64,000 nucleotides of DNA from Vibrio azureus (GTDB lineage: Bacteria; Pseudomonadota; Gammaproteobacteria; Enterobacterales; Vibrionaceae), in assembly GCF_002849855.1 (NCBI RefSeq), contig NZ_CP018616.1, positions 2,728,001-2,792,000 of the forward strand. The letters run 5' to 3'. The notes under the pieces were generated by a model. The model saw only the letters and a list, made by a program, of their open reading frames with translations, searched no databases and was not told where the DNA came from. The translations under genes and the position numbers were made by a program. Positions 13,669 to 24,322 of this stretch are shown here, one piece after another; the stretch's first letter is position 1, and every line of letters starts with the position of its first letter.

Positions 13669-13682
13669 GCAGGTTTCATACC
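13669..13682 (-). promoter_or_regulatory. Predicted sigma-54 promoter of pspG
   Basis: The minus strand reads TTGGTATGAAACCTGCTT, with the invariant GG (13682-13681) and GC (13670-13669) separated by exactly 10 bp as in -24/-12 promoters. The GC is 34 bp upstream of the pspG ATG. In E. coli pspG is driven by sigma-54 with PspF. Confidence 0.7.
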
Positions 13683-13718
13683 AACCCAAAAGAAAAGCAC
13701 AACGCATTGATTATTAAA

Positions 13719-13755
13719 CAAAAAGCCAGAGAACACCTGATTCTCTGGCTTTTTA
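13719..13755. terminator. Terminator between dusA and pspG
   Basis: Hairpin AAAAAGCCAGAGAA-cacctga-TTCTCTGGCTTTTT has a strong stem and T runs in both directions. It ends dusA and isolates the pspG promoter. Confidence 0.9.
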
Positions 13756-13795
13756 AAATCGTGATCTGGTAATTTTTACCATCTAGTGGCGATTT

Positions 13796-14800
13796 TTACA
13801 CATCCAACTCTTTAGGAATTTTAGCCAGAGCGGCTTGTAAAACCTCCAGGCCAGAACCTGGCTTGTGAGCATTTTCACTGATATACCTACGCCATTGACG
13901 AGCACCGGGCATACTTTGGAATAACCCAAGCATATGGCGCGTCATATGTCCAAGGTAGGCACCTTTAGCCAACTGAGCTTCAATATACGGGTACATTTCT
14001 TCAACGATTTCACTGCGTTTTTTAACTGGTGCTTTTGATCCAAACAGTTCTTGGTCTACTGACGCTAAGAGATATGGGCTTTGATACGCTTCACGGCCAA
14101 TCATCACACCATCAAGATGCTGTAAGTGCTCTTTGGCTTCTTCAAGTGACTTAATCCCGCCATTGATAGCAATCGTTAGATCAGAGAAATCTTTTTTCAA
14201 TTGGTAAGCTCGTGGGTAGTCCAGAGGTGGTATTTCACGATTTTCTTTCGGACTTAATCCGCTCAACCAAGCTTTACGAGCATGGATAGTAAATTGCTCA
14301 CAACCGCCTTTTTCCGACACAGTCGAGACAAAATCCGTTAAGAATTCATAAGAGTCTAAATCATCAATACCAATACGAGTTTTTACTGTAACAGGAATAT
14401 CCACAACATCTTTCATCGCCGCGACACAATCTGCGACTAATTGTGGTTCTGCCATTAAACAAGCACCAAAGCGACCATTTTGGACACGGTCTGAAGGGCA
14501 ACCGACGTTTAAGTTCACCTCATCATAACCACGCTCTTGAGCTAATTTCGCACAGGTGGCCAAATCTTGAGGGTTTGAGCCACCCAATTGCAGTGCTAAT
14601 GGATGCTCTTCTTGGTTATACGCCAGAAAATCCCCTTTTCCATGGATGATAGCGCCTGTTGTTACCATTTCCGTGTACAACAAGGTCTCTTTGGTCATTA
14701 AACGATGGAAATAACGACAATGACGATCGGTCCAATCGAGCATAGGTGCAACGGACAAGCGGCAAGGCGCGTATTTGTTGGAGTTTTCAGGGTTCATCAT
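13796..14800 (-). CDS. dusA: tRNA-dihydrouridine(20/20a) synthase DusA
   Basis: 334 aa, a flavin-dependent TIM-barrel enzyme that reduces U20/U20a in tRNA D-loops. Features seen are the FMN-binding start [20 protein letters not shown], and the catalytic-cysteine motif [20 protein letters not shown] near residues 95-115. Later come [13 protein letters not shown] and [11 protein letters not shown] at the phosphate end of the barrel. The GxxGACL form and flanking pspG point to DusA rather than DusB or DusC. Two adjacent ATG codons follow GAGTTAACC; the first is annotated. Confidence 0.96.
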   Translation of the reverse strand: MMNPENSNKYAPCRLSVAPMLDWTDRHCRYFHRLMTKETLLYTEMVTTGAIIHGKGDFLAYNQEEHPLALQLGGSNPQDLATCAKLAQERGYDEVNLNVGCPSDRVQNGRFGACLMAEPQLVADCVAAMKDVVDIPVTVKTRIGIDDLDSYEFLTDFVSTVSEKGGCEQFTIHARKAWLSGLSPKENREIPPLDYPRAYQLKKDFSDLTIAINGGIKSLEEAKEHLQHLDGVMIGREAYQSPYLLASVDQELFGSKAPVKKRSEIVEEMYPYIEAQLAKGAYLGHMTRHMLGLFQSMPGARQWRRYISENAHKPGSGLEVLQAALAKIPKELDV

Positions 14801-15529
14801 GGTTAACTCAAAAATATAACTACTCTGTGAACATACTCAAGTTCATCCATTTCTACCAGCCATTATGGCAATGGATGCTCGTGGCACAATTCAATATTGA
14901 AAAACGCGAACTGAATAAAGGAACTCTATTTCTCGCGTTACTGTAAAAATAATTCACCGATTATACATATTGAAACCCAAAGATTCATAAAAAAGAGCAA
15001 CGGCTCATCGTTACGCCTCGAACACCTGTCGCTCAAAAAAGAATTATCCCGCTTGGGCAAAGTGCAGGCATGTCACTAATTCGATTTTCTCATCAAGGTC
15101 AAAAAGTGAAAGTACACCTATGTTCCAATTAATAAATAAAAACAAAAAATTGAACACATATTGTTGATTTTAAATGGGTAAATACTTTTTACCTCACTGT
15201 ATTATAAAAGCCTCCCTAGTAAAAAGACACCCATGATCTAATTAGTTATAAAGCCAATGAACCGACATAAGTTAATTCGCTTTTATTTGAGTGAATTTAC
15301 TGGTGTCTTTTTGTGAGTGTGGCAATGATGAGAGTCATACTGCTTGGCAATACCCCCTTTCTGGATGATGGTCATACTCTATATTTTATAAATTAAGTCA
15401 TTAGTGTGAGTTCACTATTATTGTTTCGCTACTTTAGGCCATGATTTTCGATTCAATAATAGGTACACTGTAGCCTTCTCGACCAACTTAACGAAAAGTC
15501 GGTTACTGTATAAGACACCTTCGATTGTT
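14801..15529. other. Long intergenic region with an inverted repeat
   Basis: A 729-bp gap between dusA and zur without a convincing ORF. The notable element is an 11-bp perfect inverted repeat, AAAAAGACACC at 15221-15231 and GGTGTCTTTTT at 15302-15312, bounding 70 bp. Each arm would give a T tract on its own strand. It could be a small-RNA gene or a decayed mobile repeat, but I could not assign a promoter with confidence. The rest holds both divergent promoter regions. Confidence 0.5.
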
Positions 15530-15985
15530 ATGGTGAAAGATTTGAACCCCTCTTTACTTGAGCAAATAGAACTTACCTGCGCAGAACGTGGGGTAAGATT
15601 CACCCCTCAACGCAGACGCGTTTTTGAACTCATCTGCTCTAATCGCCGTGCTTCCAGCGCATATGAGCTGTTAGAACAGTTGAAAGAAAGTGAACCTCAA
15701 GCGAAACCACCAACCGTCTATCGAGCACTAGACTTTCTTCTGGAACAAGGGTTTATTCATCGAGTAGAGTCTAACAATAGCTTTATTACTTGCTGCTCTT
15801 TCAACGCTAAACAGCACTTTTTTCAACTATTAATTTGTGATAAATGTGGCGACGTCGTTGAACTTGAAGATGAGTCACTGATATCCTTATTGGCAAGTAA
15901 TGCTGAAAAACACGGGTTTAAACTGACCAACCAAGTCATCGAAACCCATGGTGAGTGCCAAGCTTGCTCTGAAAAGACAAGATAA
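15530..15985 (+). CDS. zur: Zinc uptake regulator Zur (Fur family)
   Basis: 151 aa. The winged-helix domain has RFTPQRRRVFELI and PPTVYRALDFLLEQGFIHRV, the latter nearly identical to E. coli Zur. The C-terminal dimerisation and metal domain has CDKCGD and CQAC zinc-binding cysteine pairs. It represses zinc-uptake genes when zinc is replete. No clear ribosome binding site precedes ATG 15530, and GTG 15533 is an alternative. The cheX gene follows after 19 bp, so the two are probably cotranscribed. Confidence 0.92.
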   Translation: MVKDLNPSLLEQIELTCAERGVRFTPQRRRVFELICSNRRASSAYELLEQLKESEPQAKPPTVYRALDFLLEQGFIHRVESNNSFITCCSFNAKQHFFQLLICDKCGDVVELEDESLISLLASNAEKHGFKLTNQVIETHGECQACSEKTR

Positions 15986-16004
15986 AGAAAAATAGAAGAA
16001 CATT

Positions 16005-16466
16005 ATGCGTGCTGAATTTGTAAATCCGTTTTTAGCTTCTCTCATGAATGTACTAAAAACCATGGCTTCATTAGAACTCAAGCCTCAAAAACCAAGAATT
16101 AAGAAAGATGAAATTGCACGAGGTGATGTTTCTGGGCTTATTGGTATGGTTGGCCCACAAACTCGTGGCTCAATGTCGATCACTTTTGATGAGTCATTAG
16201 CCTTAGAAATCATGCAAAAAATGCTTGGGGAACGTCCAAGTGGACTTAATGAAGAAGTGACGGATATGGTGGGTGAAATCACCAATATGGTTACCGGTGG
16301 AGCCAAGCGCATTCTCGCTGAAAGTGGTTTTGATTTTGATATGGCAACCCCTATTGTTGTCTCTGGCAAAGGGCATACTATCCGTCATAAATGTGAAGGC
16401 TCGATCATCATCATGCCTTTTGCTTCCCAGTGGGGTAATGCCTTTATCGAGATTTGTTTCGAATAA
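16005..16466 (+). CDS. cheX: CheX-like chemotaxis phosphatase domain protein
   Basis: 153 aa belonging to the CheC/CheX/FliY fold. The motif GEITNMVTGGAKRIL contains the active-site pair E91 and N94 (ExxN) used to dephosphorylate CheY-P. A single ExxN motif and the GMVGPQTRGSMSITF strand pattern fit CheX rather than CheC, which usually has two. It is cytosolic with no signal peptide. It lies 19 bp after zur and away from other chemotaxis genes, so its link to flagellar control is inferred from the family only. Confidence 0.8.
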   Translation: MRAEFVNPFLASLMNVLKTMASLELKPQKPRIKKDEIARGDVSGLIGMVGPQTRGSMSITFDESLALEIMQKMLGERPSGLNEEVTDMVGEITNMVTGGAKRILAESGFDFDMATPIVVSGKGHTIRHKCEGSIIIMPFASQWGNAFIEICFE

Positions 16467-16515
16467 AAACAAGAAAGGTTAACTAAAACCAATCCATTTT
16501 TTATGTGTCTCAGAC

Positions 16516-16545
16516 AAAAAAAGGTCAGCATTTGCTGACCTTTTC
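16516..16545. terminator. Terminator between convergent cheX and pgi
   Basis: Hairpin AAGGTCAGCA-tt-TGCTGACCTT is flanked by A and T runs, so it can act in both directions. Confidence 0.9.
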
Positions 16546-16563
16546 TATAATGACTTGTGCAGA

Positions 16564-18216
16564 TTAAGCTTTGAACGCTTTAAATGCGTTAATCAGACCA
16601 TTTGTTGAACTATCATGTGAATGAATCACTTCATTACCTGCTAGTTCAGGCAGAATTTGGTTAGCTAATTGTTTACCTAGTTCTACTCCCCACTGATCAA
16701 AGCTGAAGATATTCCAAATCACACCTTGAACAAAGATCTTATGCTCGTACATAGCGATCAAGTTACCTAGTGTACGCGGTGTGATCTGCTTAACTAAGAT
16801 AGAGTTCGTTGGGCGATTACCTTCAAATACTTTAAATGGTACCAGTGACGCCATTTCTTCTTCGCTCTTACCTGCTTTAGCAAATTCTGCTTTAACGGTG
16901 TCTGCAGACTTACCAAATGCCAATGCCTCTGTTTGAGCAAAGAAATTAGACATTAATTTTTGGTGGTGATCGCTCGCTGGATTATGGCTGATTGCTGGCG
17001 CAATAAAGTCACATGGGATCAGCTTAGTGCCTTGGTGAATTAATTGGTAGAACGCGTGCTGGCCGTTAGTTCCTGGCTCACCCCAAATAATTGGACCCGT
17101 TTGGTAATTTACCGCATTACCTTCACGGTCAACATATTTACCATTCGACTCCATATTTCCTTGCTGGAAGTACGCAGCAAAACGGTGCATGTACTGATCG
17201 TAAGGTAAAATGGCTTCTGACTCAGCACCATGGAAGTTGTTGTACCAAATACCAATCAGAGCAAGTATTACTGGGATATTGCTTTCTAGATCTGTCGACA
17301 CAAAGTGGTTATCCATCTCATGAGCACCATCAAGAAGCTCAATAAAGTTGTCGTAGCCTACAGCGAGTGCGATTGAAAGACCAATGGCTGACCATAAAGA
17401 GTAACGGCCACCGACCCAGTCCCAAAACTCAAACATGTTGTCTGTATCGATACCAAATTCAGAGACAGCAGGAGCGTTAGTAGAAAGCGCAGCGAAGTGC
17501 TTAGCCACGTGTGCTTGATCGCCTGCAGTCGCTAAGAACCAATCACGTGCAGAGTGTGCATTCGTCATTGTTTCTTGTGTCGTAAACGTTTTAGACGCAA
17601 TCAAGAATAATGTAGTTTCAGGGTCGACTTTCTTCAGTGTTTCAACGATGTGAGTACCATCAACGTTAGAAACAAAGTGAAGGTTTAGATGATTTTTGTA
17701 TGGTGCAAGTGCTTCCGTCACCATGTAAGGACCAAGGTCAGAACCACCAATACCAATGTTCACGATATCTGTGATGGCTTTGCCTGTGTAGCCTTTCCAC
17801 TCACCACCAATCACACGCTCTGTGAATGATTTGATTTTCTCTAGAACCGCATTAACCGCAGGCATTACGTCTTCGCCATCGACCATGACAGGTTCATTAG
17901 AACGGTTACGTAGTGCCGTATGAAGAACCGCACGATCTTCTGTTTTGTTGATCGCTTCACCACTGAACATCGCGGTAATTGCAGACTTAAGCTCCGTCTC
18001 ATTAGCCAAGGCAAAAAGGTGCTTCAGAGTGTCTTCATTGATTAGGTTTTTCGAGTAATCAACTAGGATATCTGAGCCAAAACGTGCAGAGTATTTGTCG
18101 AAGCGCGCTGCGTCTTGAGCAAATAGCTCTTTTAAATCCATATCTTGTGCAGATTCGAAATGCGCAGTCAGCGCTTTCCAAGCTTGAGTTTGCGTTGGAT
18201 TGATATTTTTCAACAT
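16564..18216 (-). CDS. pgi: Glucose-6-phosphate isomerase
   Basis: 550 aa, interconverting glucose-6-phosphate and fructose-6-phosphate. Signatures seen include the [19 protein letters not shown] phosphate-binding region, [30 protein letters not shown] and the late motif [10 protein letters not shown]. The length equals that of E. coli Pgi (549 aa). The start ATG is preceded by GGATAAG. It is a single gene with its own terminator, convergent with cheX. Confidence 0.98.
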   Translation of the reverse strand: MLKNINPTQTQAWKALTAHFESAQDMDLKELFAQDAARFDKYSARFGSDILVDYSKNLINEDTLKHLFALANETELKSAITAMFSGEAINKTEDRAVLHTALRNRSNEPVMVDGEDVMPAVNAVLEKIKSFTERVIGGEWKGYTGKAITDIVNIGIGGSDLGPYMVTEALAPYKNHLNLHFVSNVDGTHIVETLKKVDPETTLFLIASKTFTTQETMTNAHSARDWFLATAGDQAHVAKHFAALSTNAPAVSEFGIDTDNMFEFWDWVGGRYSLWSAIGLSIALAVGYDNFIELLDGAHEMDNHFVSTDLESNIPVILALIGIWYNNFHGAESEAILPYDQYMHRFAAYFQQGNMESNGKYVDREGNAVNYQTGPIIWGEPGTNGQHAFYQLIHQGTKLIPCDFIAPAISHNPASDHHQKLMSNFFAQTEALAFGKSADTVKAEFAKAGKSEEEMASLVPFKVFEGNRPTNSILVKQITPRTLGNLIAMYEHKIFVQGVIWNIFSFDQWGVELGKQLANQILPELAGNEVIHSHDSSTNGLINAFKAFKA

Positions 18217-18604
18217 GGTTCTTATCCCGATGTTACAGTAGGTTTTATTCTCACCAGTCTAGTTTAAACTGTGGAATTCCCGATTGAGCAAAAAGTACTA
18301 TATATGTCATGTTTGGGCGAAACATCACAAAACAAGGGTATTGTAATTTATTTTCATGCCTTGATTATGACCGAGTCCTTATCAAGCCACTTTGAGTTAG
18401 GTCACGTTACTGCTCCCAAACCAACATAACTCGGTCAGAGCGGAGATTCATCCAACATGGCTTATCTTAAAAGAAGGTTCAATCAAGCTCTAAAATGTGA
18501 CTTAATCCTGAAGAACATACATCAAATTAATGATGATGGTAACATTTACTTTTACTAGGCTCTAATCAGATTAACATCGTTTCTAACATGACAAGGCTCA
18601 ACTA
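18217..18604. other. Divergent promoter region between pgi and yjbQ
   Basis: 388 bp without an ORF. It must hold the pgi and yjbQ promoters. The only structure I noted is an 8-bp inverted repeat GACCGAGT (18369-18376) / ACTCGGTC (18429-18436) with 52 bp between the arms. Confidence 0.5.
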
Positions 18605-19024
18605 ATGTGGACACAAAAAAGTATAACGCTGAAGGCTAGAAAGCGTGGCTTCCACCTTATTACTGATGAAATTGAACAACACTTACCACAAATTCAATCT
18701 GTTTCAGTAGGTTTATTACACCTGTTTATTCAGCATACTTCCGCTAGCTTAACGCTCAATGAGAATGCCGACCCCACGGTTCGAGCAGATCTCGAAGCAC
18801 ACTTTGATCGCTTTGTACCTGAGCGAGCTCCCTATTATCAGCATACCTATGAAGGGGACGATGACATGCCAGCGCATATAAAAGCATCAATACTTGGTAA
18901 CAACCTCACGCTCCCAATTCAGAATGGCAGATTAGCTTTGGGTACGTGGCAGGGTATTTACTTGGGAGAACATCGTATTCATGGTGGGAACCGACGAATC
19001 ATCGCAACGATTCATGGTGAATAG
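18605..19024 (+). CDS. yjbQ: YjbQ-family protein (UPF0047)
   Basis: 139 aa covering the whole UPF0047/YjbQ domain. Motifs are [20 protein letters not shown] with the conserved histidine and asparagine, [17 protein letters not shown] and [20 protein letters not shown] with the clustered histidines and glutamate. Family members have weak thiamine-phosphate-synthase activity in vitro; the true role is unsettled. AAGGCTCA precedes the ATG. It is convergent with alr, with a hairpin between them. Confidence 0.9.
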   Translation: MWTQKSITLKARKRGFHLITDEIEQHLPQIQSVSVGLLHLFIQHTSASLTLNENADPTVRADLEAHFDRFVPERAPYYQHTYEGDDDMPAHIKASILGNNLTLPIQNGRLALGTWQGIYLGEHRIHGGNRRIIATIHGE

Positions 19025-19118
19025 GTTCATGGTGAATAATAGATAAATACTGAGCCAGTCATTGGGTACGTTTCAACAGGTATACAAGTACTGTCGCTTA
19101 TGCAAACACCTGATAACC

Positions 19119-19154
19119 AACCTCAAGATGCTTTGAATCAAGTAGCTTGAGGTT
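19119..19154. repeat. Inverted repeat between yjbQ and alr, possibly a dispersed-repeat copy
   Basis: AACCTCAAG (19119-19127) and CTTGAGGTT (19146-19154) are perfect inverted arms. The left arm matches the core AACCTCAAGATGC of the dispersed intergenic repeat seen elsewhere in the window. It lies in the convergent gap and may also serve as a transcript 3' end. Confidence 0.55.
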
Positions 19155-19201
19155 AGTTGAATCTAGCTTTTATTAAGCGGCAAAGAGTCTTAACTCTGCC
19201 G

Positions 19202-20287
19202 TTATGGGAGATACTCCATCTCAACTCGGGAAGTAAGCTTAGTCACTAACTCATAACCGATGGTGCCAACATGATGAGCAACCTCTTCGACGGGTAAATC
19301 TTTGCCCCACAAAATTGCTTCATCACCGACTTTATCAGTTGCGTCAGGCCCTAGGTCCACCGTGAGCATATCCATAGAGACTCGCCCTGCCATTGGGACT
19401 CTGCGTCCATTCACTAGTACAGGTGTCCCATTAGGAGCGGTCCTTGGATAACCATCACCATAACCTAATGCAATCACGCCGACTTTGGTATCGCGTTGAC
19501 TGGTCCATATACCGCCATAACCGACACTCTCACCCTGTTTCACATCACGTACCGCAATTAAGTGAGACTTCAAAGTCATAACAGGCTGATACCCCAAGTC
19601 TTGAGCCGTTTTATCCGCGAAAGGCGAAACACCATACATGATGATTCCAGGGCGAACCCAATCAAGATGACTTTGTGGCCAAGCCAGAAAACCAGCAGAA
19701 GCCGCTAAAGAGCGCTCCCCTTGGCAACCAGTTGTGAGAGACATAAATAGCTCGATTTGCTGTGTCGTGACATCGCTGTCTAATTCATCAGCGCAGCCAA
19801 AGTGGCTCATGTAACGAATAGGCTTGGCCACATTGGTACATGCTTCCAAGCGAGCCACAAACTCATCATAGTGTTCTGGGTGAACCCCCAAGCGATGCAT
19901 GCCACTGTCGACTTTCAGCCATACCACAACAGGTGTATCTAACTCAGCTTGTTCAAGCGCGACCAGTTGTTCCTCGCAGTGAACAACCGTTTGAATATTA
20001 TTGGTCACCAGAACGGGTAGATCACCTGACGAGTAAAAGCCTTCCAAAAGTAGAATCGGCTTTACAAGACCACACGCTCGAAGTTGCAACGCTTCTTCTA
20101 TGCGTGCCACGCCAAAAGCATCACTGTCAATGGCGTGTTGAGCAACGTGACGTAAGCCATGGCCATAACCATTTGCTTTGACCACCGCCATGACTTTACT
20201 GTTAGGAGCCTGTTGTTTTACACGCAGCAGGTTATGCTGCAATGCCGATAAATCTACGCATGCAATTGCTGCTTTTTTATAGCTCAT
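19202..20287 (-). CDS. alr: Alanine racemase
   Basis: 361 aa, a PLP enzyme making D-alanine for peptidoglycan. The PLP lysine is K37 in [10 protein letters not shown]. The other catalytic base region is [26 protein letters not shown]. The C-terminal [10 protein letters not shown] domain is complete. The start at 20287 ([13 protein letters not shown]) fits the family. Four upstream ATGs in the same frame, from 20311, would overlap dnaB. It begins 4 bp after the dnaB stop, so the two form an operon. Confidence 0.95.
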   Translation of the reverse strand: MSYKKAAIACVDLSALQHNLLRVKQQAPNSKVMAVVKANGYGHGLRHVAQHAIDSDAFGVARIEEALQLRACGLVKPILLLEGFYSSGDLPVLVTNNIQTVVHCEEQLVALEQAELDTPVVVWLKVDSGMHRLGVHPEHYDEFVARLEACTNVAKPIRYMSHFGCADELDSDVTTQQIELFMSLTTGCQGERSLAASAGFLAWPQSHLDWVRPGIIMYGVSPFADKTAQDLGYQPVMTLKSHLIAVRDVKQGESVGYGGIWTSQRDTKVGVIALGYGDGYPRTAPNGTPVLVNGRRVPMAGRVSMDMLTVDLGPDATDKVGDEAILWGKDLPVEEVAHHVGTIGYELVTKLTSRVEMEYLP

Positions 20288-20291
20288 GGTA

Positions 20292-21692
20292 TTACTCATC
20301 ATCAATATCAAATGCTGGGCCTGCGTAGTTATCGAAACGCGAGTGCTGGCCTTGGAATGTCAAACGAACTGAACCAATCGGACCGTTACGCTGTTTACCA
20401 AGAATGATTTCTGCTGTTCCCTTGTAAGGACTATCAGGGTGGTAAACCTCATCCCGATAAATAAACATGATCAAGTCAGCATCCTGCTCGATAGAACCTG
20501 ATTCACGTAAGTCTGAGTTAACTGGACGTTTGTCTGCACGTTGCTCTAGGGAACGGTTAAGCTGGGATAGTGCGACCACAGGTACGTTCAATTCTTTAGC
20601 TAATGCTTTCAAAGAACGAGATATTTCAGCAATCTCTAACGTTCGGTTATCCGACATCGCTGGAACGCGCATCAACTGAAGGTAATCGACCATGATCATC
20701 GACAAGCCACCGTGCTCACGGGCTACTCGTCGAGCGCGAGAACGCACTTCAGTCGGTGTCAAACCAGAGCTATCATCGATGTACATATTCTTCTTTTGCA
20801 TCAAGATACCCATGGTCGAAGAAATTCGAGCCCAATCTTCGTCATCCAACTGCCCTGTTCGGATCTTTGTTTGATCAACACGAGAAAGAGACGCGAGCAT
20901 ACGCATCATCAATTGTTCTGCAGGCATCTCAAGTGAAAAAATCAATACAGGCTTGTCTTGCTGCATGGCTGCGTTTTCGCACAAGTTCATCGCAAACGTC
21001 GTTTTACCCATAGAAGGTCGAGCTGCGACAATAACTAAGTCGGAGCCTTGCAAACCGGCGGTTTTCTTGTTCAGGTCTGTAAAACCAGTATCTACGCCAG
21101 TAACACCATCTTGTGGTGTTTTATACAGCATTTCGATACGTTCTAGCGTTTTTTCAAGGATATTATCGACATTTTGCGGACCTTCGTTTTCACTGGTTCG
21201 TGATTCCGCAATCGCAAATACTTTACTTTCAGCCAAATCAATCAAGTCTTCGGAACTACGCCCTTGAGGGTCATACCCTGCATCCGCGATCTCATTAGCA
21301 ACCCCGATCAAGCCACGAACAATAGCACGTTCTGCAACAATATCAGCGTAAGCATTAATGTTCGCTGCACTTGGGGTATTTTTAGCTAAGTCGGCAAGGT
21401 AGGCAAAACCACCAACATCATCAAGCTGCTCATGGCGCTCTAAATGTTCAGATAGGGTGATTAAATCAAGTGGTTTATTCTCTTCAAGAATGGCTTTTAC
21501 GCCTTCAAAAATCAGGCGGTGAGGACGGCTGTAGAAATCACTGCTTACCACACGTTCGGCTACGGTGTCCCAACGTTCATTATCCAATAAAAGGCCACCA
21601 ATCACCGACTGCTCAGCTTCTAGCGAGTGTGGGGGGACTTTAATTGCGTCGACCTGAATATCTGAAGGTTTGCGATTTCTATTTTCCGCCAT
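20292..21692 (-). CDS. dnaB: Replicative DNA helicase DnaB
   Basis: 466 aa, the hexameric replication-fork helicase. The N-terminal domain begins at [20 protein letters not shown]. The RecA-like domain carries the Walker A motif [13 protein letters not shown] and Walker B region [10 protein letters not shown]. The H4 arginine-region [21 protein letters not shown] is intact. No intein is present. ATG 21692 (MAENRNRK) matches the family start; TTG 21704 is an alternative in-frame codon. It is followed 4 bp later by alr, as in E. coli and other gammaproteobacteria. Confidence 0.98.
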   Translation of the reverse strand: MAENRNRKPSDIQVDAIKVPPHSLEAEQSVIGGLLLDNERWDTVAERVVSSDFYSRPHRLIFEGVKAILEENKPLDLITLSEHLERHEQLDDVGGFAYLADLAKNTPSAANINAYADIVAERAIVRGLIGVANEIADAGYDPQGRSSEDLIDLAESKVFAIAESRTSENEGPQNVDNILEKTLERIEMLYKTPQDGVTGVDTGFTDLNKKTAGLQGSDLVIVAARPSMGKTTFAMNLCENAAMQQDKPVLIFSLEMPAEQLMMRMLASLSRVDQTKIRTGQLDDEDWARISSTMGILMQKKNMYIDDSSGLTPTEVRSRARRVAREHGGLSMIMVDYLQLMRVPAMSDNRTLEIAEISRSLKALAKELNVPVVALSQLNRSLEQRADKRPVNSDLRESGSIEQDADLIMFIYRDEVYHPDSPYKGTAEIILGKQRNGPIGSVRLTFQGQHSRFDNYAGPAFDIDDE

Positions 21693-21743
21693 GACTTTGC
21701 TCAATAACTACGAATGACCCAAGATTATAACCTTAAACCTCAC

Positions 21744-21770
21744 TATACCCAAGTAACCTCAAGATACTCG
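21744..21770. repeat. Dispersed intergenic repeat copy (TATACCCAAGTAACCTCAAG type)
   Basis: This is the best-preserved copy of a short sequence that recurs in diverged form near 44437, 51591, 52719 and 57128. It lies upstream of dnaB. Confidence 0.6.
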
Positions 21771-21962
21771 CCCAGTTAGAGAGCAGCCCTTGAGAATAAT
21801 CTGCTGCTTTAGTGTCATATTCTCTTTTCATCCATCAACGAATTGGATTGATCAACACAGAGATGACTCAAAACAGAAAAACCAAGAAAAATTGACCTTC
21901 TGTTGACCTAACTGACGTTCTATATCAATATCAGGCTCCTTTTTAATGCCTCTGAGGTTACT

Positions 21963-22727
21963 GTGTCAAAATACTGGTTACTTAGCTTAAGCTTACTATA
22001 TATTTCGGTATCGTATGCTGAAGAATCAGTTGAAGTAAAGCAAGAGATTAAAGTGCCTGAGCCATGGCAAACTGAGGTTGAATTTGGTTATCAGTCCCAC
22101 TCTGGCAATACGGATTCCCGCGCTTTAAATGCTCGACTGAGTATGGAGTATACAGCTGGACGCCACCGTTCAAATGGTGAATGGAAATTCTATAACCTGT
22201 ACAAAAATGGTGAGGAAGATAAACGTTCTTCAATCTATAACGTGCAGACCGACTATAAATTGGGGCCTAAAACCTACCTTTATGGCAGTTTTAACGGTAC
22301 AGACTCTCGCTACAGTGCCTACTTTGAAGACTACACTTTATCAGGGGGACTGGGTTATCAAATCGCTTACACACAAGACTTCATTTTAGAAGTCGAAATT
22401 GGGCCTGGTTTTCGCTATCAGGAGCCAAACCTGGATGAGCTTGATGATGATGACATCATTTTTCCACACACCGTTCAAGAAGCGATCGTACGTAGTAATG
22501 TAAATACAACCTGGCAAATACTAGATAACCTTGGCTTTACGGCCAACGTCACACTAGTGAGCGGTAAAAGTAACTCTCGGCTTGATAGTGACTTGAGCAT
22601 CACGAATAACATTACTGAAGATATCGCCTTAAAATTCACTCATTCACGCCAATACCACAGCAAGGTACCAGAAGGGCTAAGCAAAGCAGACAGCGTATTT
22701 GCAATGAGCTTACTGTTTATCTTCTAA
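21963..22727 (+). CDS. DUF481-family outer-membrane protein
   Basis: 254 aa with a Sec signal peptide (SKYWLLSLSLLYISVSYAEE) and a predicted barrel of repeated strands. WQTEVEFGYQSHSGNTDSRALN is the typical DUF481 opening (salt-stress-induced YdiY-like proteins). The protein ends in the aromatic DSVFAMSLLFIF. The start is GTG 21963, with GAGG 6 bp upstream. It is transcribed divergently from dnaB. Function is unknown. Confidence 0.82.
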   Translation: MSKYWLLSLSLLYISVSYAEESVEVKQEIKVPEPWQTEVEFGYQSHSGNTDSRALNARLSMEYTAGRHRSNGEWKFYNLYKNGEEDKRSSIYNVQTDYKLGPKTYLYGSFNGTDSRYSAYFEDYTLSGGLGYQIAYTQDFILEVEIGPGFRYQEPNLDELDDDDIIFPHTVQEAIVRSNVNTTWQILDNLGFTANVTLVSGKSNSRLDSDLSITNNITEDIALKFTHSRQYHSKVPEGLSKADSVFAMSLLFIF

Positions 22728-22841
22728 AAGAGAGTTCCGATACAGCAATCTTCTTTTTGTTACCTTAAAAGTGTCGCCAAATGAGGACAAGGTACTTGAT
22801 TCAGAGCGATATAAGAAACACGCTACAAAAAGAACAAACAT

Positions 22842-22873
22842 AAAAAAAGCACCTCCGAAGAGGTGCTTTTTAT
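22842..22873. terminator. Terminator of the rpsF-rplI operon
   Basis: Hairpin AAAAGCACCTC-cgaa-GAGGTGCTTTT lies just after the rplI stop on the minus strand, with T/A runs on both sides. It can also end the DUF481 transcript. Confidence 0.92.
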
Positions 22874-22891
22874 TTCGTCTTGATACTGAAA

Positions 22892-23344
22892 TTACTCAGC
22901 AGCAACAACTTGTACGTTCACAGTAGCGAAAACTTCAGAGTGAAGTTGAACGCTGATCTCGAACTCACCAGTGTTACGTAGAGCACCTTCAGGAAGGCGA
23001 ACTTCGCTCTTAGCAACTTCAACGCCTGCAGCTGTGATAGCGTCAGCGATGTCACGAGTACCGATAGAACCGAATAGTTTGCCTTCGTCACCAGCTTTTG
23101 ATGCGATAACAACAGCTTCTAGGGCGTTAACTTTCTCAGCACGCGCTTGAGAAGCAGATAGTTGCTCAGCAACTTTAGCTTCTAGTTCAGCACGACGAGC
23201 TTCGAACATTTCAACGTTAGCTTTAGTCGCCATAACTGCTTTACCTTGAGGGATAAGGAAGTTACGAGCGTAGCCAGATTTAACGTTTACTGTATCGCCA
23301 AGACCACCTAGGTTACCGATTTTATCAAGTAGAATAACTTGCAT
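22892..23344 (-). CDS. rplI: 50S ribosomal protein L9
   Basis: 150 aa. It starts [22 protein letters not shown], the L9 signature for the N-terminal RNA-binding domain. A long connecting helix rich in Ala/Glu/Lys (about residues 45-75) and the C-terminal domain follow. It binds domain V of 23S rRNA. It is last in rpsF-priB-rpsR-rplI, 33 bp after rpsR, with GAGGATT before the ATG. Confidence 0.98.
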   Translation of the reverse strand: MQVILLDKIGNLGGLGDTVNVKSGYARNFLIPQGKAVMATKANVEMFEARRAELEAKVAEQLSASQARAEKVNALEAVVIASKAGDEGKLFGSIGTRDIADAITAAGVEVAKSEVRLPEGALRNTGEFEISVQLHSEVFATVNVQVVAAE

Positions 23345-23377
23345 TGTTTAATCCTCTTTCTTAATAAAACGAACCGA

Positions 23378-23608
<231 letters not shown>

Positions 23609-23621
23609 CTATCTCCTGATC

Positions 23622-23924
23622 TTAAATTTGAGTAATGTTGTCGGCGTGTAACACTAATTTCCCAACGCCATTTCGGCCGGTTTGATAAGCGACAAAACCA
23701 CTTACCTTAATGTTACTGCCTTGTACTAAATTCTGAGTTAATGCTTGTGACCCAAGCCCACTAACAACTACCGGCATTCGACAATAGACTTGTCGTGGTA
23801 GGTCAGCTTCGATAACCGTAGAGCGGTGCTCTAACCAAAATCGACAGTGTTCAATGCCACCAGGGCTTTTACTACGAATGGGCGGCTTGGCAATGGTGCC
23901 ACTCAGCTCCATTCGATTGGTCAT
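23622..23924 (-). CDS. priB: Primosomal replication protein N (PriB)
   Basis: 100 aa, a single OB fold related to SSB. Features are NRMELSGTIAKPP, the GIEHCRFWLEHRS strand and GSNIKVSGFVAYQ. It binds single-stranded DNA and PriA during replication restart. It sits between rpsF (8 bp gap) and rpsR, its standard place in gammaproteobacteria. Confidence 0.97.
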   Translation of the reverse strand: MTNRMELSGTIAKPPIRSKSPGGIEHCRFWLEHRSTVIEADLPRQVYCRMPVVVSGLGSQALTQNLVQGSNIKVSGFVAYQTGRNGVGKLVLHADNITQI

Positions 23925-23932
23925 AAGAACGA

Positions 23933-24322
23933 TTACTCAGCAGCTGCTTCTGGCTTAGCTTCAGCACGCTCTTCACGACGAGGAGCACGCTCTGCACGCT
24001 CTTCTTTTTGCTTAAGCATGATAGATTGCTCAGTGATAGCCGCTTTAGTACGCATGATCATGTTACGTAGAACTGCATCGTTGAAACGGAAAGCAGTTTC
24101 TAGCTCATCGATAACAGCTTGGTCAGCTTCAACGTTCATTAGAACGTAGTGAGCTTTGTGAAGCTTGTTGATTGGGTAAGCCAGTTGACGACGGCCCCAG
24201 TCTTCTAGACGGTGGATTTTACCGCCAGCTTCAGTGATTGAACCAGTGTAACGCTCGATCATGCCAGCAACTTGCTCGCTTTGATCTGGGTGCACCATGA
24301 ATACGATTTCGTAATGACGCAT
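23933..24322 (-). CDS. rpsF: 30S ribosomal protein S6
   Basis: 129 aa starting [18 protein letters not shown]. The S6 fold ends near residue 100 and is followed by a charged tail rich in Glu/Arg/Ala, the region that RimK modifies with glutamates in E. coli. AAGGAGCAACC precedes the ATG. A CCG trinucleotide (24338-24336) sits directly upstream of the ribosome binding site; such a bulged CCG is the core of the S6:S18 autoregulatory leader motif, so translational feedback is likely. Confidence 0.97.
   Translation of the reverse strand: MRHYEIVFMVHPDQSEQVAGMIERYTGSITEAGGKIHRLEDWGRRQLAYPINKLHKAHYVLMNVEADQAVIDELETAFRFNDAVLRNMIMRTKAAITEQSIMLKQKEERAERAPRREERAEAKPEAAAE

Noticed and set aside
15221..15312. 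attC/VCR-like integron site in the dusA-zur gap
   Set aside because: The arms lack the GTT core and R'/R'' boxes, and no integrase or gene cassettes are near.
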